DNA of 64,000 nucleotides from Valencia hispanica (taxonomy: Eukaryota > Chordata > Actinopteri > Cyprinodontiformes > Valenciidae). Shown here in pieces: positions 23,201-34,410 of the stretch. The notes under the pieces are model-generated. The model saw only the letters and a program-made list of their open reading frames with translations. It was not told where the DNA came from and did not search any database. The stretch lies in NCBI GenBank assembly GCA_963556495.2, contig OY747713.1, forward strand, positions 26,909,961 to 26,973,960, given 5' to 3'. The stretch's first letter is position 1; each line of letters opens with the position of its first letter. Made by a program: the position numbers and the translations under genes.

Positions 23201-24352
23201 CAATGCTTGGTGGAACAAAACTGATCTGACATCTTAAAATTGCTTGGCGATGAAACCATATAAGATTTCAATTCTGCTCCATGGGGAAATATTGTTTCAA
23301 GCCATTACTCTTCATCAAGGGGATGTCATACCCACTCTATCAAGCTATTGTCCTCCACAGCGCATGTTTTCAGCTGTGCCCCTGAGACAATGGTTGCACA
23401 AGCCACTGAATTCCTATCATAGAGCCACAAAGGACCACATTGTAATGATCAAGATCCTTCAATGATGCTTGCATGGAAATTTCATCATTATTTTGCAAGT
23501 GAGATCCTTCAAGCACAACTCTCTTGATGAAATGAGATGGTGTTGCTTACAAAGTCTCTATAAAAAGAGTGTAATAATTAAATGTTATGTGATATGTTCC
23601 CCACTGTCACTGTTGAATATGCTCTGTTTCAGCACGATGGCACAGCACCAATGATCTGTGCCCATTCCCCGTTCATCGTAGTTACTCAATGCCACAAATT
23701 GCAGCCCGGTGGATTCCTGCTGCTCTAATCCTCTGCAAAACTGCGAGGGAGTTTATGTGGGGAAACCCTACCAGTTACCTCAGGGGGCGAATGATATCTC
23801 CTACCTACCCCTAGTAACCCCAGCGGTTGTATCACAACAGGAAAAGATCTATCTCTGCTTATTATTCCTTGTACACCCCACCAGTGCCACAGAAGATGAA
23901 TCATACCTGTCAATCCTTATCCCTGGTGCAGGGAGGCCATGTTTGTTTATATTGATCAGCAGCATATGTGGCACAGCTGTTGCTTGAGGAGGCTGATGCT
24001 GGCAGAGGCTTGTTCACGTTTTCCCTTGGCAACAGTACAGTTGGCAGGGACGATGACAAACAGTGCACACTTGACTAATCAATACAAACAATGAAACAGC
24101 AAACAACAATAAGAGTGGGAAAAGCAGAAATGATGAGAAAAAGGTTTTGATTATTTGGTGCATTTACTTTGTGCTGCTAACTGGTGAAATATGATGTCAA
24201 AGTACATATTTCTGTGTTTTTCTCTCCTTGGTTTAAGCAAACATGTACAATCCATTCCTCTAAAAATGAACAATTGTGCTTATTTTGATTGATCAGTCCT
24301 GGGTTGAAAATGGACTGACCAAGTCCTAAAATGACTTAACATAACAGGGTTG
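20255..24352. other. Unassigned DNA, 4 kb
   Basis: AT-rich sequence without recognisable exons or transposons. A (CTGT)n microsatellite is at about 23103-23120. This is the longest stretch of the window that might be ordinary single-copy intergenic or intronic DNA. Confidence 0.4.
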
Positions 24353-24360
24353 GTTTATGG

Positions 24361-25094
24361 CAGTGTTTCTCAAACTTTTTTTTATCATTCCCCACTTTGG
24401 ACAAAGGAGCATACACAAGCCCCCCATGCTTTTATCGCCCCAACAGAATGGTGACCACGCCGGATTTTTAAAGTGTTTTATTTATTAAAATAGCCAAGTT
24501 AGTCTACAAGTTTTTATGGGTATAAATTAGTTGGAAAAAGGGGTTGCGCACTGGTATAAAACCGGCTCAGAAATATATGCTGTCAGTAGTTGCTACATGT
24601 AGAACTTCAGCTCACAGCTGGAGAAAATAAAAGTTGTAGTTTTATCAAATTCACAAAGCTTTCAAAAGTACAAAATAAAAATTATAAAATAAATAAAGAG
24701 CAAGATACTCATCCCTGTATTTCCTCCGACTTCTCTGACTCTGAAACGTTCCCTGATCTTTTTAGATATTTGTACATTTTGTAGATGGAATCTCTGATAA
24801 TCCAGCTACTTCGGCTTGTTTTGTTCTGCTGGGATATATTCCAACGTCAAACTCGCAGCCCGATGTTCCAGGTCCCGGTTCTGTTTACAATGATGATCAC
24901 AATTGCTAATTTATTTGAGTGTGTTTAATTTTGTGAGAAGGGGAAGCAGGTTGATTTAATTTACAGTGCAGTGAAACATTCACAACGACAGAATCTAGGG
25001 GGGAAAACTATTTAAATCCCATCGATGTCACGCCCCACCTGCAATACCTTTGTGCCCCACTAGTGGGGCTCGCCCCATAGTTTGAGAAACACTG
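24361..25094. mobile_element. hAT-type MITE (first of a back-to-back pair)
   Basis: Perfect 15-bp inverted ends CAGTGTTTCTCAAAC are flanked by perfect 8-bp direct repeats GTTTATGG (24353-24360 and 25095-25102). The interior (734 bp in all) has no transposase. It contains a short frame at 24590-24784 without recognisable domain. Confidence 0.9.
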
Positions 25095-25102
25095 GTTTAT
25101 GG

Positions 25103-25289
25103 CATGAGTGTCTAGCTCCAGTCCTTCAGGGCCAGTATTAGATGTGTCTCTGCTCCAAAACAGCTGATTGAAATGGTCCAACTACTTCCTACCTTCCTTG
25201 CCTGCTTGAAAACCATAATTTCGTTCAGGTGTATTAGACCAAGGAGATACAGAATATTGACCCTGGAGGACTGACTTTGGACATCCCTG
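25103..25289. mobile_element. Short palindromic hAT-type MITE (second of the pair)
   Basis: The 187-bp element has imperfect inverted ends (catgagtgtctagctccagtcc against cagggatgtccaaagtcagtcc) and matches a very common fish palindromic repeat built on a ctccagtcctc..gggcc motif; the element at 33178-33358 is another copy. Flanks are GTTTATGG (25095-25102) and GTTAATGG (25290-25297), one mismatch, so the left flank is shared with the neighbouring hAT. Confidence 0.8.
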
Positions 25290-25297
25290 GTTAATGG

Positions 25298-25985
25298 GTT
25301 TGATATGACCCAGGGCTTGGGGTTATAGCCTCAAATCTATATTGCGATATAATCTGAGGCATGTGCAGTAACGATATTTATTGCGATATATTGTTTTCCT
25401 CTGTTAATATATGTCAAAAATGATTGTTTTCGAACATTCCGACATACCAGATACATTGCAGCAAAACAAGGACTTTGAAAAAGTGTATTGTGCAAAATTT
25501 AAAAACATTTTAAGTATTTTTAAGGTGTGTTACAAATTTGTCCAAACAATGCTTCACAAAAATTCTCATAAGATAAATAAAGATGAAGATATTTTAAATG
25601 AAATACAAGCTAAATGTTGTGAAAACAAAATTCAAAATTAGTTGGACTGAAGTGGAAAATGTACATAGAAAAATGGCATTTCTTCCTGCTTTCCTGACTA
25701 GTTATTTATGAATTTAATATTGTACAAAAATTAAGCTGCATATATTTGAAAAAACGCTTCAACGGGTTTCTTGTCCGCCACATAGAAAACAACATATTGT
25801 AAACTTACAATATCAAGTGTAAATACGAACACTGAACATTAGTATTGATCCTCCTGGTGTACCTGGTATAAAGTAGGCGCAGCTTGATGACATAATCAAG
25901 CGCAATCATGATAGGCTGGTATAGTCAAAATCTCTACCGTTGGTTAAATGTATCTTATTTCTACCTTATAATGTTTAAATCGCCC
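25298..25985. other. Unassigned, probable repeat edge
   Basis: A tattgcgatata motif occurs at 25341 and again at 25379, typical of a fish MITE family, but I cannot fix boundaries. An AT-rich open frame at 25411-25641 has no recognisable product. Confidence 0.3.
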
Positions 25986-25989
25986 ACTA

Positions 25990-26222
25990 CTTATGTGACT
26001 GTTATATGGCAGAAAGTGATGTCAGCTTAAAATGAAAATGAAAAGAATTATTGCCACTGAAAATAAAAACTGGCATTGAAAAATCAATGTTGGCATTGGA
26101 AAATATATCTGTAAATGAAAATATTAACACTGACTCTGAAATAAATTTACTGAAAAATGTTGTATTAAAAGTGAAACAAGAATTGAAAGTGAAAAAAGTT
26201 TTAATGAAACTTCAAATATATA
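25990..26222 (+). repeat. Dispersed repeat, copy A
   Basis: This segment matches the reverse complement of about 61440-61690 along its whole length (shared gtcagcttaaaatgaaa, ctgaaaataaaaa.tggcat, ttgaaagtgaaaa and ttcaaatatata). It is a repeat of unknown class. A Tc1 end is inserted at its final TA. Confidence 0.75.
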
Positions 26223-26465
26223 CAGTGGGCCAAAAAAATATTTAGCAGCCACAGATTATGCAAGTTGTCGAAATTAAAAAGATGAGAGGTCTTTCATTTT
26301 CATCATAAAGACACTTCAACTGTTAGAGACAGAATGTGAAAAAAAATCCAGGAAAACTAGCTGGATAATTTTTAAAGAATTTGCTTGTATAATGATCCCA
26401 AAAAAATAAGTATTTAGCAACTACAAACAAGAATTGTGCCCTTCACAGACCTGTTATTTAGAAAC
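26223..26465 (+). mobile_element. Tc1-type element, one terminal region only
   Basis: It begins CAGTGGGCCAAAAAAATA after a TA dinucleotide, the Tc1 insertion site, and matches over about 240 bp the inverted right end of the Tc1 remnant at 60095-60843 (shared gacagaatgtgaaaaaaaatcc, ..gcaagtt, ..aaaaagtatttgg types). The transposase and the other end are missing. Confidence 0.75.
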
Positions 26466-26879
26466 CAAGGGTCCCCCAACCTGATATCAATCCCAACGAA
26501 GCTGATCAATATCCAGGCTAATTCATAATGAATATCACGATGCGATACCTCTGAAGAAAGAGAAAAGCCTTGGCTACAATGCCATATAAACGTCTTTACC
26601 TGCTAAAAATGCTACTAAAACAATAACTAAATGATATATGACATATAAGTATTCACACCCCGCCCCTGTGAACCAATTTTGTCACATTTCTGTCTCTAAC
26701 GCGACCAAACTTATAACAATTCACTCCCTACACTGAACAAATTGAAGCTACAGCCATGCTAATGCAAAATCTTTGTCTCAGAACACTGATGGCGGTTGGC
26801 AAACAACAATTTGGTGCATTACCACCATTAACTGGCTTGGAGTGTGGACCAGAATGACGCTCAAATAAATTAATGAGAA
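26466..26879. other. Unassigned DNA
   Basis: No gene or repeat recognised. Confidence 0.35.
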
Positions 26880-27179
26880 AAAAGTAAAACTCCTATCCTT
26901 TCATAAAAATTAGTTCATTTTAGAAACTGAAATAAAGCCATATACCGTTCACATCCTGAATTTCATTGCAAAAAATCCTTTATCTCTAGCTTTATGCTGT
27001 TTTTTTTACACAAGTTAGGAATCAGCTGTCTTCTTTCTTCTTGCTAATTCTGAACATGTTCTATGGTTTCATTTTCTCCACAACTATTCCATTTTGCCGT
27101 TTGACGTTTTCCTATAATGGATAGAGTCCTATTTAACTCAGTGTGTCCAAATCTAAGTCAAGATATTATTGTCTCCTCT

Positions 27180-27836
27180 CCCCTGGTCCTTCCAGTGGTT
27201 CTCAGGTCTCCTGTTTTCCTTTGAATAGAATAAAACCATCTCTCGGTCCTTTCCTCCTCCCACCGCTTTTGCCATCTTTCCTTCATTTTCTGTATTATTA
27301 AGCTTTTCATTTCAACTTCTGATGTTTAAATCAACTTGATTTCTTTTTGCAGCCTCTTTTGACATTTTATCTGAATTCTCATCTCCAGTAACACCAAATT
27401 GTGCTGGTACCCAAACAAAAAACTATGAATCTTATCCTATTTTTCCTACTTTTATCTGAAACTCTGGAATATTGAAAGCCACATCCACTTGACTACCTGT
27501 TTTACCTGATTACCTGTTTTTTATGCATCTGTGAAGATTTGAACATAACCATAAATTGATTAATATAGTCATGTAATCTACTGTGTAAGAATTTAAAATT
27601 AATTCCTTATGTTTGTCTCTCCTGTATAACAAGGTATGATCTGCTTTTACTTTACTTTTTAATGGACCTACTGGGCAAATATTTATTTGATCTATTTGGG
27701 TTTCTGTTGCTTTCCTGGTTGCTATCCACCCAAAAAATTCTAACTCCTTTACCTTTTTCTGCCAACAAGGTTTAATTATTTCTTGTGTGGGATGATCCTG
27801 CCCATGCCCTTGCAATTTCACCCAATAATTTAATAT
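27180..27836 (-). pseudogene. I-clade LINE C-terminal region with RNase H remnant
   Basis: The minus strand has a 103-residue open piece (27510-27821) followed downstream by a WVPAQFGVTGDEN motif near 27380-27420 and an adjacent SKEAAKR helix. That is the form of the conserved last block of RNase H in I-clade LINEs (WVPxHxGxxGNExxDxxAK). RNase H removes RNA from hybrids during retrotransposition in the families that carry it. Several stops occur after it. The L2 insertion separates this part from the RT. Confidence 0.65.
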
Positions 27837-30796
27837 AAGCTGTTCTCTTTGAATTTACTTTAACTGACCATCTTAAATCTGAAAGAAAATTTCATTATAG
27901 TAGAACTTTATCAGACAATGCTGTAACAATTTTTAAAGAATCTGTTCCATTCTTACTTTCCTCAGTGTCTCAGAGTAACACAGTGGATGGCAGCAATTCT
28001 ATCTCTAACCCTTCAGAAATTGATGGTCTGGTTCACAGCGTTACGTCCTCATTGCGTTTGGCATTAGATAGTGTAGCCCCATTAAAAAAGAAAGTGGCTA
28101 GCCATAGGAGGCTGACTCCTTGGTTTAACGCAGAGTTGCGTACTTTAAAGCAGAATACTAGGAAGTTGGAGAGAAAATGGCGCCCTACACATCTAGAGGA
28201 TTCCTATTTAACCTGGAATAACAGTCTACTGCTGTATAAAAAGACCCTTCGACAAGCTAGAACAGCATATTTTTCATCATTAATAGAGGCGAATAAAAAC
28301 AATCCTAGGTTTCTTTTTAGTACAGTTGCCAAACTTACACAGAGTCATAGCTCTGTTGAGCAAACTATTCCCCCAGCTCTTAGCAGTGACGATTTTATGA
28401 GATTCTTCATAAATAAAATAAATTTTATTAAAAATAAAATCATTGGCACCCTCCCAAACATGATTACTTCTTCCTCAGTAAATGAGTCCGTATCGGAAAG
28501 AACTGTAGAACCTCAGTTGTGCTTAGGCTGTTTTGATTCAGTCGAGCTTTCAGAATTATCAAAAATATTAGCCTCATCTAAACCTTCAACTTGTATGTTG
28601 GACCCAATCCCAACCAAATTATTTAAAGAAGTGTTCCATTTGGTTCCTGGCCCCATTTTGGATATGATGAATCTATCCTTAGTAAACGGATACGTACCAC
28701 AGGAATTTAAAATAGCTGTAATTAAACCTTTACTCAAGAAACCTTCCCTTGATCAAGATGACTTAGTGAATTACAGACCTATATCTAACCTTCCTTTCTT
28801 ATCCAAAGTCCTTGAGAAAATAGTTGCTAATCAAGTCTGTGAACATCTAAACAGTAACGAGCTGTTTGAAGAGTTTCAGTCAGGTTTTAGAGCTCATCAT
28901 AGCACTGAAACAGCACTGGTGAAGGTTACTGATGACATTCTCATGGCCTCAGATAATGGACTGGTGTCTGTTCTGGTTTTGTTAGATCTCAGTGCTGCTT
29001 TTGACACAGTCGATCATAATATTCTCTTAGAAAGGCTTGAACATGTTGCAGGGATCAAAGGAACAGCACTAGGCTGGTTTAAATCATATTTGTCTGATAG
29101 ATTCCAGTTTGTTCATCTAAATGATAAATTATCTTCACTCTCAAGGGTTACTTGTGGAGTTCCACAGGGTTCTGTCCTTGGACCAATTCTTTTCACCATA
29201 TATATGCTTCCAATTGGTAGAATCATTAGACAGCATGGGATAAATTTCCACAGCTATGCCGATGATACACAACTATATTTATCCATAAATCCTGATGAAC
29301 CCAGTCAGTTAGGTAGATTACAGGCATGTCTGGAAGACATAAAAGCATGGATGACCCTAAACTTTTTGCTTTTAAATTCTGACAAGACAGAAGTTGCTGT
29401 CTTTGGACCAGAAGTTCTTAAACAGAAACTGATTAGTCAATCACTTCATCTGGATGGCATTAAATTGGCCCCCAGTAATAACGTAAAGAACCTCGGCGTT
29501 ATTTTTGACCAAGACTTGACATTTAAATCCCATATTAAACAGGTTTCTAGGATTTCTTTCTTTCACCTCCGGAATATTGCTAAAATTAGAAACATCCTGT
29601 CCAGGAGTGATGCTGAGAAACTAGTCCATGCATTTGTTACCTCAAGGCTGGACTACTGTAATTCTTTACTATCAGGAAGTCCACAAAATGCCATTAAAAG
29701 CCTTCAGTTGATCCAAAATGCGGCAGCAAGAGTTCTGATGAATATTAAAAAGAGAGATCACATTTCTCCTGTTTTAGCTTCCCTTCATTGGCTCCCTGTT
29801 AAATCCAGAATAGAATTTAAGATCCTTCTTCTTACATACAAAGCCCTTAATAATCAAGCTCCATCATACATCAGAGATCTAATTGTTCCATATGTTCCTA
29901 AAAGAGCACTTCGCTCTCAGACTGCAGGTTTACTTGTAGTTCCTAGGATCTCTAAAAGTAGAATGGGAGGCAGATCTTTTAGTTATCAGGCTTCTCTCCT
30001 GTGGAACCAGCTCCCAGCTTTAGTCCGTGAGGCAGACACTCTGTTTACTTTTAAGGCCAGGCTTAAAACTTTCCTTTTTGATAAAGCTTATAGTTAGAGT
30101 GGCTTAGGTCATCCTGAGCTATCTCTGTAGTTATGCTGCTATAGGCTTAGACTGCTGGAGGACAGACTTACCAAATTTTCTTCACTCTGCTACTTCCTTT
30201 TCTCCTACGACTCTCCAGTTGTATTACAGTACATTCTGTTATTTCGACTGTTAACTTTGTTTTCTCTCAGTGTTTTTCTCCCCATAGAAGATATACCTGG
30301 TCTGGTATCCTGCTTGGCTGCAATGCCCTGTTGGACGGGGGGCATCGACTGGGATGATCCTCTCAGTAACTGAACATCCGCTGTGTCCTGTTATCAACTT
30401 TTTACTTTCTGTAACATAGAAATTACTCTTATACCAGATCTTCTGTTCCTTCTGTGTTCTGCTCTGTCTTCTCAAACCCCCAGACGGTCGTGGCAGATGG
30501 CCGCTCCTACTGAGCCTGGTTCTGTTGGAGGTTTCTTCCTGTTAAAGGGGAGTTTTTCCTCTCCACTGTCGCTACATGCTTGCTCAGTATGAGGGATTGC
30601 TGAAGGATTGCTGTGGTTGGAAATCTGCCCAACCTCACGCCAATGACTGACGCAATCTGCTGGGATTCCTTAAATAGGAAACTTTTTAACTGACTGGAAT
30701 GTTTGTATAAATATATTGAAATAACTTCTTGTTAAGTGCCTTGAGATGACATTTGTTGTGAATTGGCGCTATATAAATAAACTGAATTGAATTGAA
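27837..30796 (+). mobile_element. L2-type LINE, 5' truncated, with long intact frame
   Basis: A 2960-bp insertion flanked by TTAATAT on both sides (27830-27836 and 30797-30803). It holds the RT and C-terminal part of ORF2 and a 3' UTR that ends gcgctatataaataaactg plus a (TTGAA)n tail (about 30780-30796). The endonuclease domain and any ORF1 are missing through 5' truncation, so it is not autonomous. It interrupts the I-clade LINE and is therefore younger. Confidence 0.9.
27839..30097 (+). pseudogene. L2 ORF2 reverse transcriptase, open frame without start
   Basis: The frame is open from the truncation point at 27839 to the stop at 30097, about 752 codons; no convincing Met start exists near its beginning because the N-terminal endonuclease is gone. 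In order it shows an RTN-type linker, RT motif NYRPISNLPFLSKVLEK (about 28768-28818), QSGFRAHHSTETAL, LLDLSAAFDTVDH with the first catalytic Asp (about 28980-29020), GVPQGSVLGP (about 29155-29185), and the catalytic YADDT at about 29254-29268. Then come thumb and C-terminal segments ending FKARLKTFLFDKAYS. It copies LINE RNA at nicked target DNA in active relatives. Absence of any stop over 2.2 kb suggests a young insertion. Confidence 0.9.
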
Positions 30797-30982
30797 TTAA
30801 TATCAAGAGGCATTTCTCCCATTTCCACCTGAATTGAAGCTGTTGGGGTTGATTTTTTTGCACCTGTGCAGCGTCTTAAAGCCTGGTACAGAATAAAGTC
30901 AAACTTTTTTTTAAGTTGTTTCTGCTGCCGAATTATAATCTATGCATCCATAATCTAATACTGATCTAATCAAACCAATTTA

Positions 30983-32118
30983 CACTGCTCAGAAACATAA
31001 AGAGAACACTTAAACAACACAATGTAACTCCAAGTCGATCACACTTCTGTGAAATCAAACTGTCCACTTAGGAAGCAACACAGATTGACAATTTCACATG
31101 CTGTTGTGCAAATGGAATGGACAACAGGTGGAAATTATAGGCAATTAGCAAGACACCCCCAATAAAGGAGTGGTTCTGCAGGTGGTGACCACTGCTATGC
31201 TTTCTGGCTGATGTTTTTGTCACTTTTGAATGCTGGTAGCATGAGACAGAGTCTACAACCCATACAAGTGGCTCAGGTAGTGCAGCTCATCCAGGTTGGC
31301 ACATCAATGTGAGTCGTGGCAAGAAGGTTTGCTGTGTCTGTCAGCGTAGTGTCCAGAGCATATAGGCGCTACCAAGAGACAGGCCAGTACATCAGGAGAC
31401 GTGGAGGAGGCCATAGGAGGGCAACAACCCAGCAGCAGGACCGCTACCTCCGCCTTTGTGCAAGGAGGAACAGGAGGAGCACTGCCAGAACCCTGCAAAA
31501 TGACCTCCAGCAGGCCACAAATGTGCATGTGTCTGCTCAAACAGTCATAAACAGACTCCATGAGGGCCTGACATCCACAGGTGGGGGTTGTGCTTACAGC
31601 CCAACACCGTGCAGGACGTTTGGCATTTGCCAGAGAAAACCCAAGATTGGAAAATTCACCACTAACACCCTCTGCTCTTCACAGATGAAAGCAGGTTCAC
31701 GCTGAGCACATGTGACAGATGTGACAGAGTCTAGAGATGCCGTGGAGAACGTTTTGCTGCCTGGAACATCCTCCAGCATGACCGGTTTGCCAGTGGGTCA
31801 GTAATGGTGTGGGATGGTTTTTCTTTGGGGGGGCAACACAGCCCTCCATGTGCTCGCCAGAGGTAGCCTGACTGCTATTTGGTGCTGAGAACCTCACATC
31901 CTCATTACATCAAAGTAGGATCAGCCTGTAGTGTGTTTTTCCACTTTAAGTGGAAGTATGGACTTTGAGTTTGACTCAAAATCCATACTTCTGTGGGTTG
32001 ATACATTTGATTTCCATTAAAATGTTTGTGTGATTTTGTTAAGTATTTAATAAGAATATTTCCTTCATTCAGATGTAGGATGTGTTATTTTAGTGTTCTC
32101 TTAATTTTTTGAGCAGTG
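30983..32118 (+). mobile_element. Tc1-type transposon inside the I-clade LINE
   Basis: Inverted ends CACTGCTCAGAAACATAAAG and, from the right, CACTGCTCAAAAAATTAAG, continue into gagaacact. TA flanks both ends (30981-30982 and 32119-32120). The 1136-bp length is slightly below the usual 1.2-1.6 kb for Tc1. It holds a broken transposase and a strong hairpin at 31949-31992. Orientation plus. Confidence 0.9.
31242..31910 (+). pseudogene. Tc1 transposase, frameshifted
   Basis: The best frame (31316-31705) gives the paired-like HTH DNA-binding region: [21 protein letters not shown], a GRPRK-like basic hinge ([12 protein letters not shown]), and a second HTH with [11 protein letters not shown] and [15 protein letters not shown]. 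The likely start is ATG 31242 ([18 protein letters not shown]), but a stop intervenes before 31316. The catalytic LFTDESRF block (about 31676-31698) and later parts are in other frames. The enzyme would cut and paste the element at TA; this copy cannot make it. Confidence 0.85.
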
Positions 32119-33061
32119 TATATAGCTCCTAATGACATCCTATCTGCTCCCCAGTCTGTTCCCCTTAAACATCTCATTATATTTAAAACCTTTTTACATT
32201 TTGTTATTTTATTCTGAATATGTACTGCGACGTACCTTTCTCCTCAAACCACACTCTAAGAAATTCTTTTTAATTCTTGCCCATACAACTTTAGTGACAC
32301 TTCTGCACCAACTCTTTTCAACTCTTGTGGCAACCACAGTTTTATCCTTATTTATTTGACCACTGTTCACCTTTAGAATTGCTACCTGTAATTATTTAAG
32401 AATAAATGTTAGATTCTTTCCTCTTGTCTACATAGCATCTTACATAGCATCATCATCTGCAAAAAGAGAGTATCTTATTCCCCCTTCTACATTATCATAT
32501 ACATCACTAATCATAATTGAAAATAATAAGGGGCTCACTATACTCCCCTGTGGAGTTCCATTTTCAGTCGTATAATTCTCAGAATAAGTCTTCCCTATCC
32601 TTACTTGTATCTGTGTCTGTTTAAAAGAAAATCCTTCAGCACATGTAAATCTGACCTGTAATACAAATTTTCTTTAACTTAATTAGTAAACCCTGTCCCT
32701 GTATAAAAAATACCACTATTACACTTTATTTAACTGTGCCTTACTAAATTCATTTTCCCCACTTTGATACTGAAACAAATCCTTTACTTTCTGTACAATA
32801 CTTCAATCTGTCATTAATAATTTTCTCCATTATTTTGCATAAGTTAGAAATCAATGCTATAGGTCTATAATTACTTGGCTTAGTCTGATCTTTTCCTGGT
32901 TTACGTACTGGTATAATTAGTGCTTATTTCCAACTCTGTGGTAGTTTCCCACCTTCCCAAATCCTATTGTAAGATTCTAGTAATGCATCTTTGGATACCT
33001 CACTAACTTGATTTGTCATGAAATAGCAAATTTGGTCTTTTCCTGGAGTTGCTATCTTAAA

Positions 33062-33815
33062 TTTCCTGGGAAGGTTCACCACTGTTTCCTGGGAAGGTTC
33101 CATGTTTTCTCCATCTATGAATAACGACCCTCACTGTGGCTCACTGGAGTCTCAAAGTTTTAGAAATGGCTTTAGAACAGGCGTCTCAAACTGCAGTACT
33201 GCAACCTTTAGATGTGCTCCTGGTCCAACACACCTGAATTAAATGGTTAAATTGCATCCTCAGCAGGCAATTAGGTTTAATGGGTTTAATGTTGAAACAG
33301 AGACATGTTGCAAAGTTCCAGAACAGCGGCCCTTGAGGACTGGAGTTTGACACATGTGCTTTGGAACCTATTCCAGACTGATAGAGCTCAATGTCTTTCG
33401 CTCTCATTTGTTCCTCAATTTCTTTGAATCTCAGCATGAATCCTAGCTTTAGAGGATCTTTTGGTCTACTTCACTTTGTCAACCAGGTCTTATATAAGTG
33501 ATTTCCTGATAGAGAACAGGTGTGGCAGTAATCAGGCCTGGGTGTGGCTATACTGAACCCAGGTGTGAACCACTGTTAAATTAGGTTTTAACAGGGGGGC
33601 AATCGCTTTGTCACACCGGGCCATGTAGGTTTGGATTTGATTCTGCCTTAATAACAAAGCCTTAATCTAAAAACGGTATTTTGTGTTTCTTTGTGTTGTC
33701 TTTGACCGATATTTAAATTTGTTTGATAATCTCAAACATTTAAGTGTTGCAAACATGCAACAACAACAAAAAGAAGTCGGGAAAGGGACAAACAGTTTTT
33801 CACACCACTGATTGT
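33062..33815 (-). mobile_element. Tc1-type remnant split by a hAT MITE
   Basis: On the minus strand the sequence begins near 33812 with cagtggtgtgaaaaac-type terminal sequence (diverged; plus strand tttttcacaccactg at about 33796-33810) and the 5' UTR of a common fish Tc1. It continues to an HTH start reading LRFKEIEEQMRAKDIELYQSG (33370-33437), is broken by the MITE at 33178-33358, and resumes with ...KWRKHGT-like sequence to about 33062. The catalytic domain and the other end are missing. It abuts copy 1 of the I-clade LINE. Confidence 0.8.
33178..33358. mobile_element. 181-bp palindromic hAT-type MITE
   Basis: The inverted ends are caggcgtctcaaactgcag and, from the right, cacatgtgtcaaactccag. 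The flanks ctttagaa (33170-33177) and ctttggaa (33359-33366) differ at one base, an 8-bp duplication. It interrupts the HTH region of a Tc1 transposase and belongs to the family seen at 25103-25289. Confidence 0.85.
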
Positions 33816-34410
33816 ATATACAAAACTTTAAGCTAAAACATGTCTTTTTTTTCTTGCAGGTGCCTCCTGAAAACTGACCTGCTGCTGTTGACACCGCGAT
33901 AGCTCTTCTTTTTCTGTTTCAACAGTTTTTTGGGTTGGAATCGGCAGTGTCTGTCTTGAAAAATGCAAGAAGTTCAAATAAATTTTTTTTTTGTATCTCT
34001 TGAATTTTGTTTCCTACATTTTCTGTTGATGTCTGAAAAATATGTTTACAGAGACCATTTTGAATAATTTACTCTAGCATTCTTTTGGATGTTATTTTCT
34101 GTGGAAACAAGCTAATTTGCAACATAAATCTATTTGCAACTGCATGTATTGATTTACACATAAAATTCTAAGGATTTTAGGTCATTACATTTATTTTTTT
34201 TTGGCAAAAATAATGATTAGTGGCAAAAAAAATAATTAATAAATAAAATAAATAAATAAATAAATAATAAAATAAATGTGTACATTAATTAATATCATAA
34301 TATAATATAATATAATAATATAACAGCTATATAAATAAATCATCCTAAATTCCTAAATAATTTGGACCAGATTATATTTGGATTTGGATTAGAACCTGGG
34401 CCTGGTATCT
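33816..34410. other. Unassigned DNA with AT-rich microsatellites
   Basis: (AAAT)n at about 34228-34275 and (ATAAT)n at about 34296-34324. A poly-T run at 33982-33991. Nothing else recognised. Confidence 0.5.

Larger units (their letters stand above)
26880..33060 (-). mobile_element. I-clade (Nimb-like) LINE, copy 1, nested host of L2 and Tc1
   Basis: Minus-strand remains of a LINE with RT and RNase H. Colinearity with copy 2 (51527-55740) is direct: 30804-30830 and 51626-51652 share agaggcatttctccca. The L2 at 27837-30796 and the Tc1 at 30983-32118 are insertions; when they are set aside the order on the minus strand is RT (33060 to 32120), post-RT (30980 to 30797), then C-terminal region with RNase H (27836 to about 27100). 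The 5' part (ORF1, endonuclease) is absent, cut at a Tc1 remnant. All frames are broken. Confidence 0.75.

Noticed and set aside
23709..23987. 92-codon plus-strand frame as a small gene
   Set aside because: No domain, no supporting splice sites or neighbouring exons; the composition is that of noncoding DNA.
27839..30097. A host gene of over 700 residues
   Set aside because: It has LINE reverse-transcriptase motifs, no start Met, a LINE 3' tail and a target duplication.
30983..32118. Evidence of horizontal transfer of this Tc1
   Set aside because: Tc1 transfer among fishes and lampreys is known in general, but one decayed copy in one window cannot show it; a cross-species identity comparison would be needed.
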